Source of the DNA: JAUVZF01 sp964449275 | GTDB lineage: Bacteria; Planctomycetota; Phycisphaerae; FEN-1346 | Reading direction: 5' to 3' | Length of the DNA: 26,288 nt | Assembly: GCA_964449275.1 (NCBI GenBank) | Contig: CAYVAM010000044.1 | Location: forward strand, 1 to 26,288 | Shown: one piece after another, positions 7,022-15,430 of the stretch | How positions within the stretch are numbered: the stretch's first letter is position 1 | Layout: each line of letters starts with the position of its first letter | Program-made: the position numbers and the translations under genes | The notes under the pieces: generated by a model | Told to the model about the DNA's origin: nothing | Seen by the model: the letters and a program-made list of their open reading frames with translations, nothing else | Database searches by the model: none

Positions 7022-9415
7022 ATGAAACGAACACTCTGCCTCTGCGCACTGGCGTGCCTCTGGATGGGCGCTGCCGTGCCAGCGGCGGGCGGGCCTCCCA
7101 CCGACAACCCCGTGGCCGCCTACTACGCCGGCGACGAGGGCTACCCGGCGTGGACGGACCGCATCCGCTGGGACCATGTCATCGACATGGCCTCGCAGGC
7201 GAAGGGGACGACGGCCTTCGAGAAGTTCGAGCGCGCCCGCGACGAACTGGCCGCCCGCGGCGGCGGCGTCCTCTATTATCCCTTGGGCACGTACGACTTC
7301 AGCGACGGCCCGTTCGACGGGCCGGACGGACGCGGACTCATGCTGCGGCCGGGCGTCGTCATCCGCGGCCAGGCGCCGAAGGGGAGGCCGAAGGCTACCC
7401 GCGGAACGCTCGACCTGCCCACCCGGTTCGTCTTCGGCTTCACCCGCCGCGCCGGCGCCATCGAGACGGGCCGGCGCGCCTCGGTCTGGCTCGACGGGGC
7501 CGTCTTTACGATGCATCGCGGCGAGCGGCGGCCCGTGCGGCTCCAACTCCGCTTCCCCGTGACTGACGGCAAACTCCAGGCCGACGCCGCCGAGGCCTAC
7601 GCACCGCTCTACGGCGTCCGCGAGCATCCCGTCAAGGTTACGGCGTCCGAGCAGGGTGACGCCATCGCCATGGAGGTGGCTGTCACCGTGACCTCGACCG
7701 AGAAGACGAAGCGCGGCAAGGAGAAGGTGGAGGTGGAGGTTGAACGCCGCGGCCATCTGCGGGTGAAGGTGCAGCGGGAGGGCGACCGCCTGTCGGGCTC
7801 GTTCGAGGGCACGTTCGACGGCCACGAGGTGAAGGGCCCGGCCCACGGCGCCTGCTTCACCGTCGAGCCGCTCACGCCGCGCGACTGGAACCTGGTCGGC
7901 CTGTGCCCGCCGGAAGGGAAGCGCATCAAGGACGTGGACGACGTCGGCATCTGCTGGGTCCACCTGGTCGGCGCCAACGTCTACTTCGGGCCGGACGTTG
8001 AATGGGGCAAGACGTGGCGGACGGCCGGCTCCTGGAAGAGCCGGTACATCAAGGACGCCTGGGCCGACCGCGTGCCCGACGTCACCCATCCGTGGGACCC
8101 GCTCGCCGGCGGCGGGAAGACGCACGTCGGCTCCGGCAGCGGCCGGCTGGTCTTCGGATGCGTCCTGGAGCACGCCGTGGGCGTGAACAACGGCGTCACG
8201 ATGGGCCGGCCCGACACGCCGGCCGGCTTCGGTACCGGCGGCTACTACATGGCGAAGTTCACGCCGCGCATCGGCGCCTACGGCAGCCGTGTCCTGGTCG
8301 CTAACAACCTCATTCCGAAGAGCACCGGACGCAACTTCAAATACCGCCAGTTGACCCGGTACACGTATCCCGGGGGCAAGGGCAACGCGATGGCCTTCGG
8401 CGACGAGAGCGTCCGGCCCGTCCTCTTCGACTACAACAAGGCCGCCGGCGTGGACATCAACAAGACGCTGCTTGGCCTGACCCGGGGGAACCGCGAGCCG
8501 CACGAGGCACCCCGGAAGGGCTTCTTCGCCGAGGCCATCGTCGTCCGCGACAACTGGATCTACAACCACGGGCACAAGGGCGTCAACGTCTCCGGCACGT
8601 GGGTCACCGTCCGCGACAACCACAACGAGCGGGCCTACCTGCGGGAGGCCAACGACCCGTATTACATCGGCGGCTGGGAGATGACGCTGGACGGCTACCT
8701 CCAGAGTTCACCCGGCGGCAACGGAGCCATCTCCGACAACCTCTCCCGCGCCTTCGACCTCGGCGGCGCCAACCTCTGGTGCCACGGCAACACGTTCAAC
8801 AACACCGGCTCGGACCCGGGCATCGACGGCGAAGGCATCCTCTGCCAGGCCCACGGCGGCACGCACCTGTACGCGTGGGGCGTCACGCGCAACGTTCACC
8901 GCCGCGGGGAGGGCGAGCGCGGCTACATCGGCGCCTGGAACGTCAAGATGCACGGCTGCCTCATCGCCTGGAACACGACGCCCGGCTGGGTGGGCGGCGT
9001 CATGTTCCCCGAACCGCCGACCGACCTCGCCTTCGTCGCCAACCAGGCCGAGCACGGCACCCGCGTCAAAGGCACGGACGTCGCCCTGACGACGGACCCC
9101 GGCGGGCCGCTTAAGGCCCCCACGGACGTCACGGTCGAGGTCTACCAGGGCGACGCCGTCAAGGTCACCTGGCGCGACGCCTCGGCCAGCGAGATCGGCT
9201 TCCGGGTGGACCGGAAGATCGGCGGCGGCGCGTGGACGGCCATCGCGTACCGTCCGCCGCACCGCGAAGGCAGCCCGCTGAATCCGCAGGCGTGGGTGGA
9301 CTTCCTGGCCCCGCCCGGCGCGGGGCTGCGGTACCGCGTGGCGGCCATCAACACGAAGGACGACGATTCGGGCGCGGGCGCGCCCACGCAGCCCATCCAA
9401 CTCGCCGTGGAATAG
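7022..9415 (+). CDS. secreted right-handed beta-helix protein with inserted beta-rich module and FN3 domain
   Basis: About 797 residues. Signal peptide (1-22, MKRTLCLCALACLWMGAAVP). Residues 75-145 begin a pectate-lyase-like beta-helix (GGGVLYYPLGTYDF, RPGVVIRGQ). Residues about 150-277 are an inserted beta-rich module ending in an 18-residue motif G259 to G276 (GSFEGTFDGHEVKGPAHG). The helix resumes to about 690 with Asn-rich turns such as VRDNWIYNHGHKGVNVSG and GNTFNNTGSD. Residues 698-797 are fibronectin type III-like (VKVTWRDASASEIGFRVDR). Such proteins usually bind or cleave acidic polysaccharides; no catalytic residues can be assigned by eye. The ATG at 7022 follows AGAGGG at 6 bases; a GTG at 6986 is in frame but lacks a leader logic. 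It is first of three close genes (gap to the next only 10 bases). Confidence 0.82.
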   Translation: MKRTLCLCALACLWMGAAVPAAGGPPTDNPVAAYYAGDEGYPAWTDRIRWDHVIDMASQAKGTTAFEKFERARDELAARGGGVLYYPLGTYDFSDGPFDGPDGRGLMLRPGVVIRGQAPKGRPKATRGTLDLPTRFVFGFTRRAGAIETGRRASVWLDGAVFTMHRGERRPVRLQLRFPVTDGKLQADAAEAYAPLYGVREHPVKVTASEQGDAIAMEVAVTVTSTEKTKRGKEKVEVEVERRGHLRVKVQREGDRLSGSFEGTFDGHEVKGPAHGACFTVEPLTPRDWNLVGLCPPEGKRIKDVDDVGICWVHLVGANVYFGPDVEWGKTWRTAGSWKSRYIKDAWADRVPDVTHPWDPLAGGGKTHVGSGSGRLVFGCVLEHAVGVNNGVTMGRPDTPAGFGTGGYYMAKFTPRIGAYGSRVLVANNLIPKSTGRNFKYRQLTRYTYPGGKGNAMAFGDESVRPVLFDYNKAAGVDINKTLLGLTRGNREPHEAPRKGFFAEAIVVRDNWIYNHGHKGVNVSGTWVTVRDNHNERAYLREANDPYYIGGWEMTLDGYLQSSPGGNGAISDNLSRAFDLGGANLWCHGNTFNNTGSDPGIDGEGILCQAHGGTHLYAWGVTRNVHRRGEGERGYIGAWNVKMHGCLIAWNTTPGWVGGVMFPEPPTDLAFVANQAEHGTRVKGTDVALTTDPGGPLKAPTDVTVEVYQGDAVKVTWRDASASEIGFRVDRKIGGGAWTAIAYRPPHREGSPLNPQAWVDFLAPPGAGLRYRVAAINTKDDDSGAGAPTQPIQLAVE

Positions 9416-9425
9416 GAGAGAGGCC

Positions 9426-12400
9426 ATGTCCAGGTCCCCTTGGGGCTCACGCTTTGCCCGTTTCCTCTCGCCCGCGCGCCGACGGGCAAGTGTTGCTGCG
9501 GTGGCATGTGTTCTTTGGCTCGTTGCCTTCGCGGGCGCGGCCGCCGGCGGGGCGTTTGACGGGCACGTGTCGCTCACGCTTGATGACGGCGTCTTCCAGG
9601 ATGCCAAGGGCCGGACCGGCGAGCCCACGTACCTCATCCTCGACCTGGTGTGCCGCGACGGACGGTGGGAGGAGGACGTCTACGGCTGGGCGTGGAACCT
9701 GAACCGCGCCGACCACTTCGGCCGGCTCCGCGGCGTGAAGGTGGACGGCAGCCGCGTCGTCCTCGACCTCCACGTCGAGATCGACGGCGACCTCTGGATT
9801 CCCGGCGGCCTCGCCACCTACCGTGTGGAGGCGGCCGTCCAGGACGGCACGGTCACGGGCACCCACCACGGCACCTTCCGCGGCAGGGAGATGGCCGGTA
9901 AGGTCACGGGCACGGTCGCGCCGCTGCCGACGCCGCGCCCGGGCCACGTGCTGCCGGAGGTCGGGGAGCATCCGCGGCTGCTGCTGCGCCGGAGCGAGAT
10001 CCCCGCCCTGAAGAAGCGCGCGGCGTCGGACTGGGGCAAGCCGCTCATCGAGCACATCCGGGCCAACGAGGACGAGGGCCTCGCCATGGGCCTCATGTTC
10101 GTCCTGACCGGGGACCAGGCCTACGCCGACCGCTGCCGCGCCATCATCGAAAAGGAGATGAAGGACCAGACGGGCGGGCCGTTCAACCTCGGCCACGAGC
10201 ACGGGCGGCGGCAGCAGCGGGTGGCCCTGACGCTCGACCTGGCTTGGCACGGGATCCCGGAACGGTTCCGGGCGAAGGTGGCGGGGTACCTGTGGTACTA
10301 CCACTCGCGGCTGACGCTGCGGCCCACGACGTTCTCGAAGAAGACGAACCAGGCGCCGGGCAGCAACTACATGGCGTTCGTCGTGTGCGGCGGGATGACG
10401 ACGCAGATGGCCATCTGGGACGCCCCCGGCGGCTTCCCGGCCGCCCCCGTCCCGCCGCGGATGGAGCGCCTGTCGCCCCCGGCCGAGGTCGAGACCGACA
10501 AGGGCACCCCCGTCGTCACATTGCAGCCGGGCAAGGTGATCGGCACGTGGTTGCTGGCCGGCCCGTTCGTCGCCTACAAGGACCGGGAGAGCCACCTCGT
10601 CCTGGCCGAGCAGGTCGAGGCGCAGCCGCACTATCGCCACTGGGGCCAGGACTTCCTGGCGTCGCTGGGCGGGGCCGCCAAGGCCCGCCCCACCCGGGGA
10701 ACGGCCGTCACTTACAGGGGCCGCGATCACCGCTTCGAGCCCATCGAAACGCCGGACCGCATCGACGTCTGGGCCGTCCAACGGGGCGTCCCGTGCAGCG
10801 CGGGGTACTACTACGCCGTCCTTCGCGTGCCACAGGCCGGGTGGTACACGGTCCGGCTGGAGGGCGAGAACGCAACGGCGAAGCAGGCGAACCCGTACAT
10901 GGGCGAGGTCAACGAGAAACTCTCCCGCGAGCACCTCGCCTTCCGGGCCGACGCCCGCCTGGTCCTGGCCGGCGAGGCCTTCCACGAGGGCGATGCCGTC
11001 CGCCTGGAGGCGGGTGACTACCCGGCGATGCTCCGGGCGACGACCCGGCAGTACCAGGTGGTCCTGAAGCCGCGCCTGGAGGCCACCACCGAGGCGGACG
11101 CGAAGGCGGCCCTGGCGTCGCGCCGTTCCCGCTTCGAGAAGGAAAACGCGCTGTGGGACGAATTCGCCGAACACTACTGGCGCCGGCCGATGTTCGGCAT
11201 CTGCCGACGGCGCGCCCTCCGCTACGACCTCTACGCCCAGGGCTCCGGCGGATATAAGAACGAGGCGGGCAGTTATCACAACTATACCATGGGCTGGACG
11301 CCGCTCCTCAACCACACCTACGCCGCGTACCACGGCTGCCCGATGCCGAACAACGCCATGGCCCTGCCGTGCTGGGTGATGACCGGCGAGGGGCACGCGG
11401 GCCACTTCGCCAAGGGCTTCGCCGTGGTGCCGGACGACCTCAAGCCGGCCGTCCTCTGGGCCTGGGAGCGCCGGAAGCAGGGCAAGGAAGGCCAGCGCCG
11501 CGACCCCCTTATGACGCTGCTCAACCATCCCCCCGACATGGAGCCGAAGAACCCGATGGGCGTCCTGCCCAACCCGTACCTCGACCGCCAGCAGGGATGG
11601 TGCGCCTTCCGCAGCGCCTGGACGGGCGACGAGGTGATCTGCGCCGACGTCCACTTCAAGGCCTTCCAGCCGACCGGGTGGAACCGCGCCTGCGCGGGCA
11701 GTTTCGGCATCCGAGGCTTTGGACGCACCTGGGCTTGGCGCGGCGACAAACGCTCCGGCGAGCGGCACCTGGAAGAGAACGTCGTCCTGTTCCCCGAGGC
11801 GCCCGCCTGGATCAACGGGCCGGGCCGGGTCGTCCATTTCGAGGGCAGGCCCGACGGCTCGGGCGTCATCAGCGGCACGCTGGACGACGCGCTGCTGGGC
11901 GTGAAACTCGGCGACGACGGCAAGCCGTTGCAGGCCCGCGATTACGGGGGGCGTCTGGTCCGCAAGAACCTGCGCGACCTGGGGCTCCGCCACTTCCGCG
12001 CCTTCGGCGTCGATTACGGCGGGGCCTGCGGCTCGCCCGGACTGTTCGTCGTGGTCGACCGCACGGAAGGCGGCAAGCGGACGTACTGGCAGATGTTGCT
12101 CCCGGTCGGCAAGGAGGGCGAGGCCGACGCCCGCGCGGGCGGCCGGACGTTCACCGTCACCCAGGGCGACGCCTCGCTCGTCGGCACGGTCGTGGCCCCG
12201 GCGGGCGCCGCGCTTCGGCTCGTCGAACCGGGCACGCCGGTCGCGGCCGTGGACCGCCGGGGCAACAAGACCGAGAAGAAACTCGAGCACCCGGCCCTCT
12301 GGATCGAGGCCCGCCCTGACCAGGGGCGGAAGGGCGGCGACGACTTCTTCGTCCTCATGACCCTCCAGCGGGGCAAGGCGCCGGAAGTCAATGTGGACGG

Positions 12401-12476
12401 CAAGGGCCTTGCCGCGCGGGTCAGGGTCGGCAAACGCACCGTCCGCTTCGACGGCACGAAGGTGGTCTTCGAGTAG
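9426..12476 (+). CDS. secreted alpha/alpha-toroid polysaccharide lyase-like protein (heparinase/alginate lyase superfamily), multidomain
   Basis: 1016 residues with a long leader (hydrophobic core about 22-42 after SPARRRAS). Residues 43-165 are a beta-rich module with the motif G145 to G162 (GTHHGTFRGREMAGKVTG) shared with the preceding gene. HPRLLLRRSEIPALKKRA (about 181) is the characteristic entry into an alpha/alpha-toroid lyase domain. This domain is interrupted at about 360-560 by a beta-sandwich-like insert (VIGTWLLAGPF; AGWYTVRLEGENA), then resumes (HNYTMGWTPLLNHTYAAYHG, about 617). From about 715 a beta-sandwich of the heparinase II/III or PL8-like type follows (QQGWCAFRSAW, VICADVHFKAF). 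The classical His-containing heparinase motif is not obvious, so cleavage chemistry is uncertain. AGGAGAGAGG precedes the ATG. A relic of a paralogue's C-terminus lies at 17037-17141. Confidence 0.75.
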   Translation: MSRSPWGSRFARFLSPARRRASVAAVACVLWLVAFAGAAAGGAFDGHVSLTLDDGVFQDAKGRTGEPTYLILDLVCRDGRWEEDVYGWAWNLNRADHFGRLRGVKVDGSRVVLDLHVEIDGDLWIPGGLATYRVEAAVQDGTVTGTHHGTFRGREMAGKVTGTVAPLPTPRPGHVLPEVGEHPRLLLRRSEIPALKKRAASDWGKPLIEHIRANEDEGLAMGLMFVLTGDQAYADRCRAIIEKEMKDQTGGPFNLGHEHGRRQQRVALTLDLAWHGIPERFRAKVAGYLWYYHSRLTLRPTTFSKKTNQAPGSNYMAFVVCGGMTTQMAIWDAPGGFPAAPVPPRMERLSPPAEVETDKGTPVVTLQPGKVIGTWLLAGPFVAYKDRESHLVLAEQVEAQPHYRHWGQDFLASLGGAAKARPTRGTAVTYRGRDHRFEPIETPDRIDVWAVQRGVPCSAGYYYAVLRVPQAGWYTVRLEGENATAKQANPYMGEVNEKLSREHLAFRADARLVLAGEAFHEGDAVRLEAGDYPAMLRATTRQYQVVLKPRLEATTEADAKAALASRRSRFEKENALWDEFAEHYWRRPMFGICRRRALRYDLYAQGSGGYKNEAGSYHNYTMGWTPLLNHTYAAYHGCPMPNNAMALPCWVMTGEGHAGHFAKGFAVVPDDLKPAVLWAWERRKQGKEGQRRDPLMTLLNHPPDMEPKNPMGVLPNPYLDRQQGWCAFRSAWTGDEVICADVHFKAFQPTGWNRACAGSFGIRGFGRTWAWRGDKRSGERHLEENVVLFPEAPAWINGPGRVVHFEGRPDGSGVISGTLDDALLGVKLGDDGKPLQARDYGGRLVRKNLRDLGLRHFRAFGVDYGGACGSPGLFVVVDRTEGGKRTYWQMLLPVGKEGEADARAGGRTFTVTQGDASLVGTVVAPAGAALRLVEPGTPVAAVDRRGNKTEKKLEHPALWIEARPDQGRKGGDDFFVLMTLQRGKAPEVNVDGKGLAARVRVGKRTVRFDGTKVVFE

Positions 12477-12506
12477 AAACCGACCGGCCGGGCATGGGGG
12501 GGCGAT

Positions 12507-15311
12507 GTGCACGCCATGATGAGATGCCCTGTTACGCTGCTGCTGTGTACCGTCCTGTGGACGCCGGCCGTCGGCGCACAGCGCTGGACGCTGACGAATC
12601 CGACCGGCCGGGTGTACGAGGACGAGGTCCTCCGGCTGAAAGTCGACCTGCCCGCCGGCGCGAAGCCGGGAGAGATCGTCGTGACGGCGGACGGCAAGGA
12701 GGTGCCGTACCAGATCGGTGAGGCGGACGGCAAACCCGTCGTCTGGGTCGCCGCGTCGCTTGGGCCGGACGAGGAGATCGACTACGCCGTCTCGACCGGC
12801 CGATCTCCGCGCTTTCCGCCCAAGGTGAAGGTGAGCCGCGAGGGCGCCTGCCTCGTCCTGGACAACGGTCTGCTGGCGGTTCGCGTCCCGGCGGTGGCCG
12901 ACGGCAAAGCGCCCGGCCCCGTCGCGGGCGTTCGCCTGCCCACCGGCCGATGGGTCGGCGCCAGCGCCTGGCACACGGGGCGCACCCTGACGGGCTTCTC
13001 GGCCACCGTCCTGGGGGACGGGACGATCTTCGCCAAGGTCTGCCTCAGGTATGAGTTCGCGGGCACGGCCGGGCTGCGCGGCGACGTGCCGGCCTTCGCC
13101 GAGGTCGACGTCTCGCTCCTGCCGGGCCAACGGCACGTGGTTCTGGAGGAGTGCCACGAGATGAGCCGCGGCGACGCCTGGACGTTCGACGCCGCAGCAG
13201 GGTGGGGCGCGCGGAGGGCCGAGGTCGTCACACACGGCCGGCTTCGGCACGCGCACGGCGGCCAGGAGGTGCCGCCGCCGTCCACGCTGAAGCCCGGCCA
13301 GACGCGCATGGGCGACACGCTCCTGCGCCTCCAGCCGCGGTGGTCGCAGGCGTTCGACGAGGGCTGGTTCTTCGCCTGCCACGACCGCACCCACGCGATC
13401 GGGGCCATGGTCTGCCGGCCGGTCAGGTGGCACTGGCCGCACAACAATCTCATCGCGGTCAAGGTCCGGCCGAGCGCCGACTACGCCGGCCTCCGCTGCC
13501 CCACCTGGAAGGGCCGACGGTACTGGTTTCTGCTCGCCGGTCCGCGGTCCACCTGGGAGGGCGACGCCAGGAAGGCCTACGTCACCCGCCACGGGTTCCA
13601 GCCGCTGGACAAACTCGTCCACTACGTGCTCGACTGGCCCGGCATCGAGCGGTTGGCGAAGAAGCCGGGCGGCTATCGCGGCGTCGACCTGTACAGCGGC
13701 AGCGCGATGAACCCGTCGAGCATGGTCCGCGGCATCGGCAAGCGCGCCTTGCGCGAGGCCGGCCGGCAGGGCAACCTCACGACGCTCGCCCGCGCCCAGG
13801 TCTACGTGGACCCGGACACGTACGGCTCGTACTGGAACTTCTGGTCGCCGGAGAACCCGAACTTCTTCACGGACTTTAGCCGCGTCGGCATCGCGCTGGT
13901 GGCCCAACTGAAAGGCCATCCCCGCTTCAAGGACCTGGCGCGGCAGGCGGAGCAGAAGTTCCGTGAGGACCTCTACCACGCCATCACGCTGCCCGGCGGC
14001 GCGGGGCAGGAGTGCCCGGGCTACGTCGCCTACGCGATGACCCGCACGTGGCGGCCGCTGGCGCAAATCTGCCGCGAGCACCTCGGTTTCGATCCGACCC
14101 GCTGGCCGCGGTACCGTGCGGGGGCGGCGTTCCTGCTGCACGTCTCGCAGCCCGTTGGCGGAGGGAAGCGGCGGTGCCATCCCGGCGGCGACACGCATCC
14201 CCCGGGGCCCGACGTGATGCAGACGGCCGAGGAGATGGGCGTCTGCGAGAACATCAACGAGTTCAAGACGGAGGAACGGCCCGGCTTTGGCGTCGTCTTC
14301 CGAAACCGCCCGGGCACCGACCGCGAGACGTACCTGGCGCTGAAGAGCGGTCCGAACCGCGGCCATTACCACGGCGACCAACTCTCGCTGCACTGGTGCG
14401 CGGGCGCCCGGCCGCTCGCCATCGACCACATGTGCAGTTACAGTCCGCGGGCCGGGCAGGAGCACATGCACAACCGCGTGGCGTTCCACACCGACCGGCT
14501 GCCCTGGGCCAACATGGACGGCTACGAGCGGGTCATCGCCTTCAAGCCCTCGGCCGAGGTCGACGTGGCGGTGGGCCAGGTGGAGTCCGAGCGCCTGCGC
14601 GTGACCACGAAGTACCCGCCCGAGGAGTGGGACACCTATCTGCCCCAGGAGCGGTTCCAGGTGCCGCTCCGTTACCGGCGCACCATCGTCATGCTGAAGG
14701 GCGGGGAGCGCGACACCTTCGTGATCCGCGACCAGCACGACGGCGCGAAGGTCCGGGCCACGTGGTGCTTGCACGTGCTGTCGGACGCGTGCGAGCGCGA
14801 CGGCCGCACGATAACGTTCGACCGCCTGACGGTCTTCTGCGCCAGACCGCGCGCGTTCGCCTTCGGCCGGCACGACTGGACGTTCGAGAAGAAGGACCGG
14901 AAGTCCGGACAGGTGCTCTACCGGGAGGAGACGCGGGGCATCCGCCTGACCGCCGAAGGGGACCGGGGCGAGTTCATCACGGTGCTCTGGCCCGGCCGCG
15001 ACCCGCCACCCATCGAGGCGACCGAGGGCGGCGTCCGCGTCGGCAAGTACGAGGTGGCCTTCGACGGCGGCATCGACGACAAACCCGGAACCACCTACGT
15101 CACCGTCACGCGCAGCGGCAAGGTGGTGGCGACGCTGACGGGCGGCGACGTCGACCTGGACCGCTCGCAGGGCGAGATCGGCCTGTTCGTGCCGGACGCG
15201 GGGTATCCGTTCGGCGTCATCCCGGACTGGCTCATCCGCCAACGGTGCCGCGTGCCGGACTGGGCGCCCGAGTGGGCCAAGCGGGCCCGGCGATACGAAC
15301 TGCCCCGGTAG
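12507..15311 (+). CDS. secreted heparinase II/III family protein
   Basis: 934 residues. Signal peptide RCPVTLLLCTVLWTPAVGA, an N-terminal beta domain (about 20-340, YEDEVLRLKVDLP), an alpha/alpha-toroid region (about 370-570, SGSAMNPSSMVRG, YGSYWNFWSPENPNFF, GAGQECPGYVAYAM) and a C-terminal beta-sandwich. The junction carries the heparinase II/III signature GPNRGH620YH622GD624QLSL, equivalent to the HxxxD region of the lyase clan, so cleavage of a uronate-containing polysaccharide by beta-elimination is likely. The start is uncertain: GTG at 12507 is 4 bases from a G-rich stretch (12496-12502), while ATG codons at 12516 and 12519 give a cleaner leader. It ends the + strand gene run at a hairpin-rich convergent junction. 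Confidence 0.82.
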   Translation: MHAMMRCPVTLLLCTVLWTPAVGAQRWTLTNPTGRVYEDEVLRLKVDLPAGAKPGEIVVTADGKEVPYQIGEADGKPVVWVAASLGPDEEIDYAVSTGRSPRFPPKVKVSREGACLVLDNGLLAVRVPAVADGKAPGPVAGVRLPTGRWVGASAWHTGRTLTGFSATVLGDGTIFAKVCLRYEFAGTAGLRGDVPAFAEVDVSLLPGQRHVVLEECHEMSRGDAWTFDAAAGWGARRAEVVTHGRLRHAHGGQEVPPPSTLKPGQTRMGDTLLRLQPRWSQAFDEGWFFACHDRTHAIGAMVCRPVRWHWPHNNLIAVKVRPSADYAGLRCPTWKGRRYWFLLAGPRSTWEGDARKAYVTRHGFQPLDKLVHYVLDWPGIERLAKKPGGYRGVDLYSGSAMNPSSMVRGIGKRALREAGRQGNLTTLARAQVYVDPDTYGSYWNFWSPENPNFFTDFSRVGIALVAQLKGHPRFKDLARQAEQKFREDLYHAITLPGGAGQECPGYVAYAMTRTWRPLAQICREHLGFDPTRWPRYRAGAAFLLHVSQPVGGGKRRCHPGGDTHPPGPDVMQTAEEMGVCENINEFKTEERPGFGVVFRNRPGTDRETYLALKSGPNRGHYHGDQLSLHWCAGARPLAIDHMCSYSPRAGQEHMHNRVAFHTDRLPWANMDGYERVIAFKPSAEVDVAVGQVESERLRVTTKYPPEEWDTYLPQERFQVPLRYRRTIVMLKGGERDTFVIRDQHDGAKVRATWCLHVLSDACERDGRTITFDRLTVFCARPRAFAFGRHDWTFEKKDRKSGQVLYREETRGIRLTAEGDRGEFITVLWPGRDPPPIEATEGGVRVGKYEVAFDGGIDDKPGTTYVTVTRSGKVVATLTGGDVDLDRSQGEIGLFVPDAGYPFGVIPDWLIRQRCRVPDWAPEWAKRARRYELPR

Positions 15312-15343
15312 GGCGGGGTCAGTGGCGTCTTTTGCGGTGGCTG

Positions 15344-15369
15344 CGCGGCGGGTCTCCGCACCCGCCGCG
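15344..15369. terminator. strong hairpin at convergent junction (first of two)
   Basis: A perfect 10-bp stem, CGCGGCGGGT (15344-15353) with ACCCGCCGCG (15360-15369), closes a six-base loop 33 bp after the stop of the heparinase-like gene. There is no T-tract on either side, so it would be a non-canonical terminator or a 3' mRNA stabiliser for the + strand operon. Confidence 0.5.
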
Positions 15370-15384
15370 ATCATCGCCTTGAAA

Positions 15385-15412
15385 GCGCGGTGGCTCGGGA
15401 GAACCACCGCGC
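15385..15412. terminator. strong hairpin at convergent junction (second of two)
   Basis: A perfect 9-bp stem, GCGCGGTGG (15385-15393) with CCACCGCGC (15404-15412), has a ten-base loop. It lies 18 bp beyond the stop of the converging minus-strand gene and 15 bp from the first hairpin. It also lacks a T-tract; bidirectional protection from read-through is inferred from position. Confidence 0.5.
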
Positions 15413-15430
15413 AGCAAACGAGGGCGGGGC

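Noticed and set aside
5314..7107. A 597-codon minus-strand frame treated as one protein
   Set aside because: Only the part from about 6975 to 6545 is protein-like (hydrolase relic). The rest is an Arg/Pro-rich out-of-frame reading of the propeller relic.
12480..12612. Direct repeat CCGACCGGCCGGG at 12480 and 12600
   Set aside because: One copy is intergenic and the other codes for residues of the next protein. At this GC content a 13-bp match of C/G-rich sequence is not remarkable.
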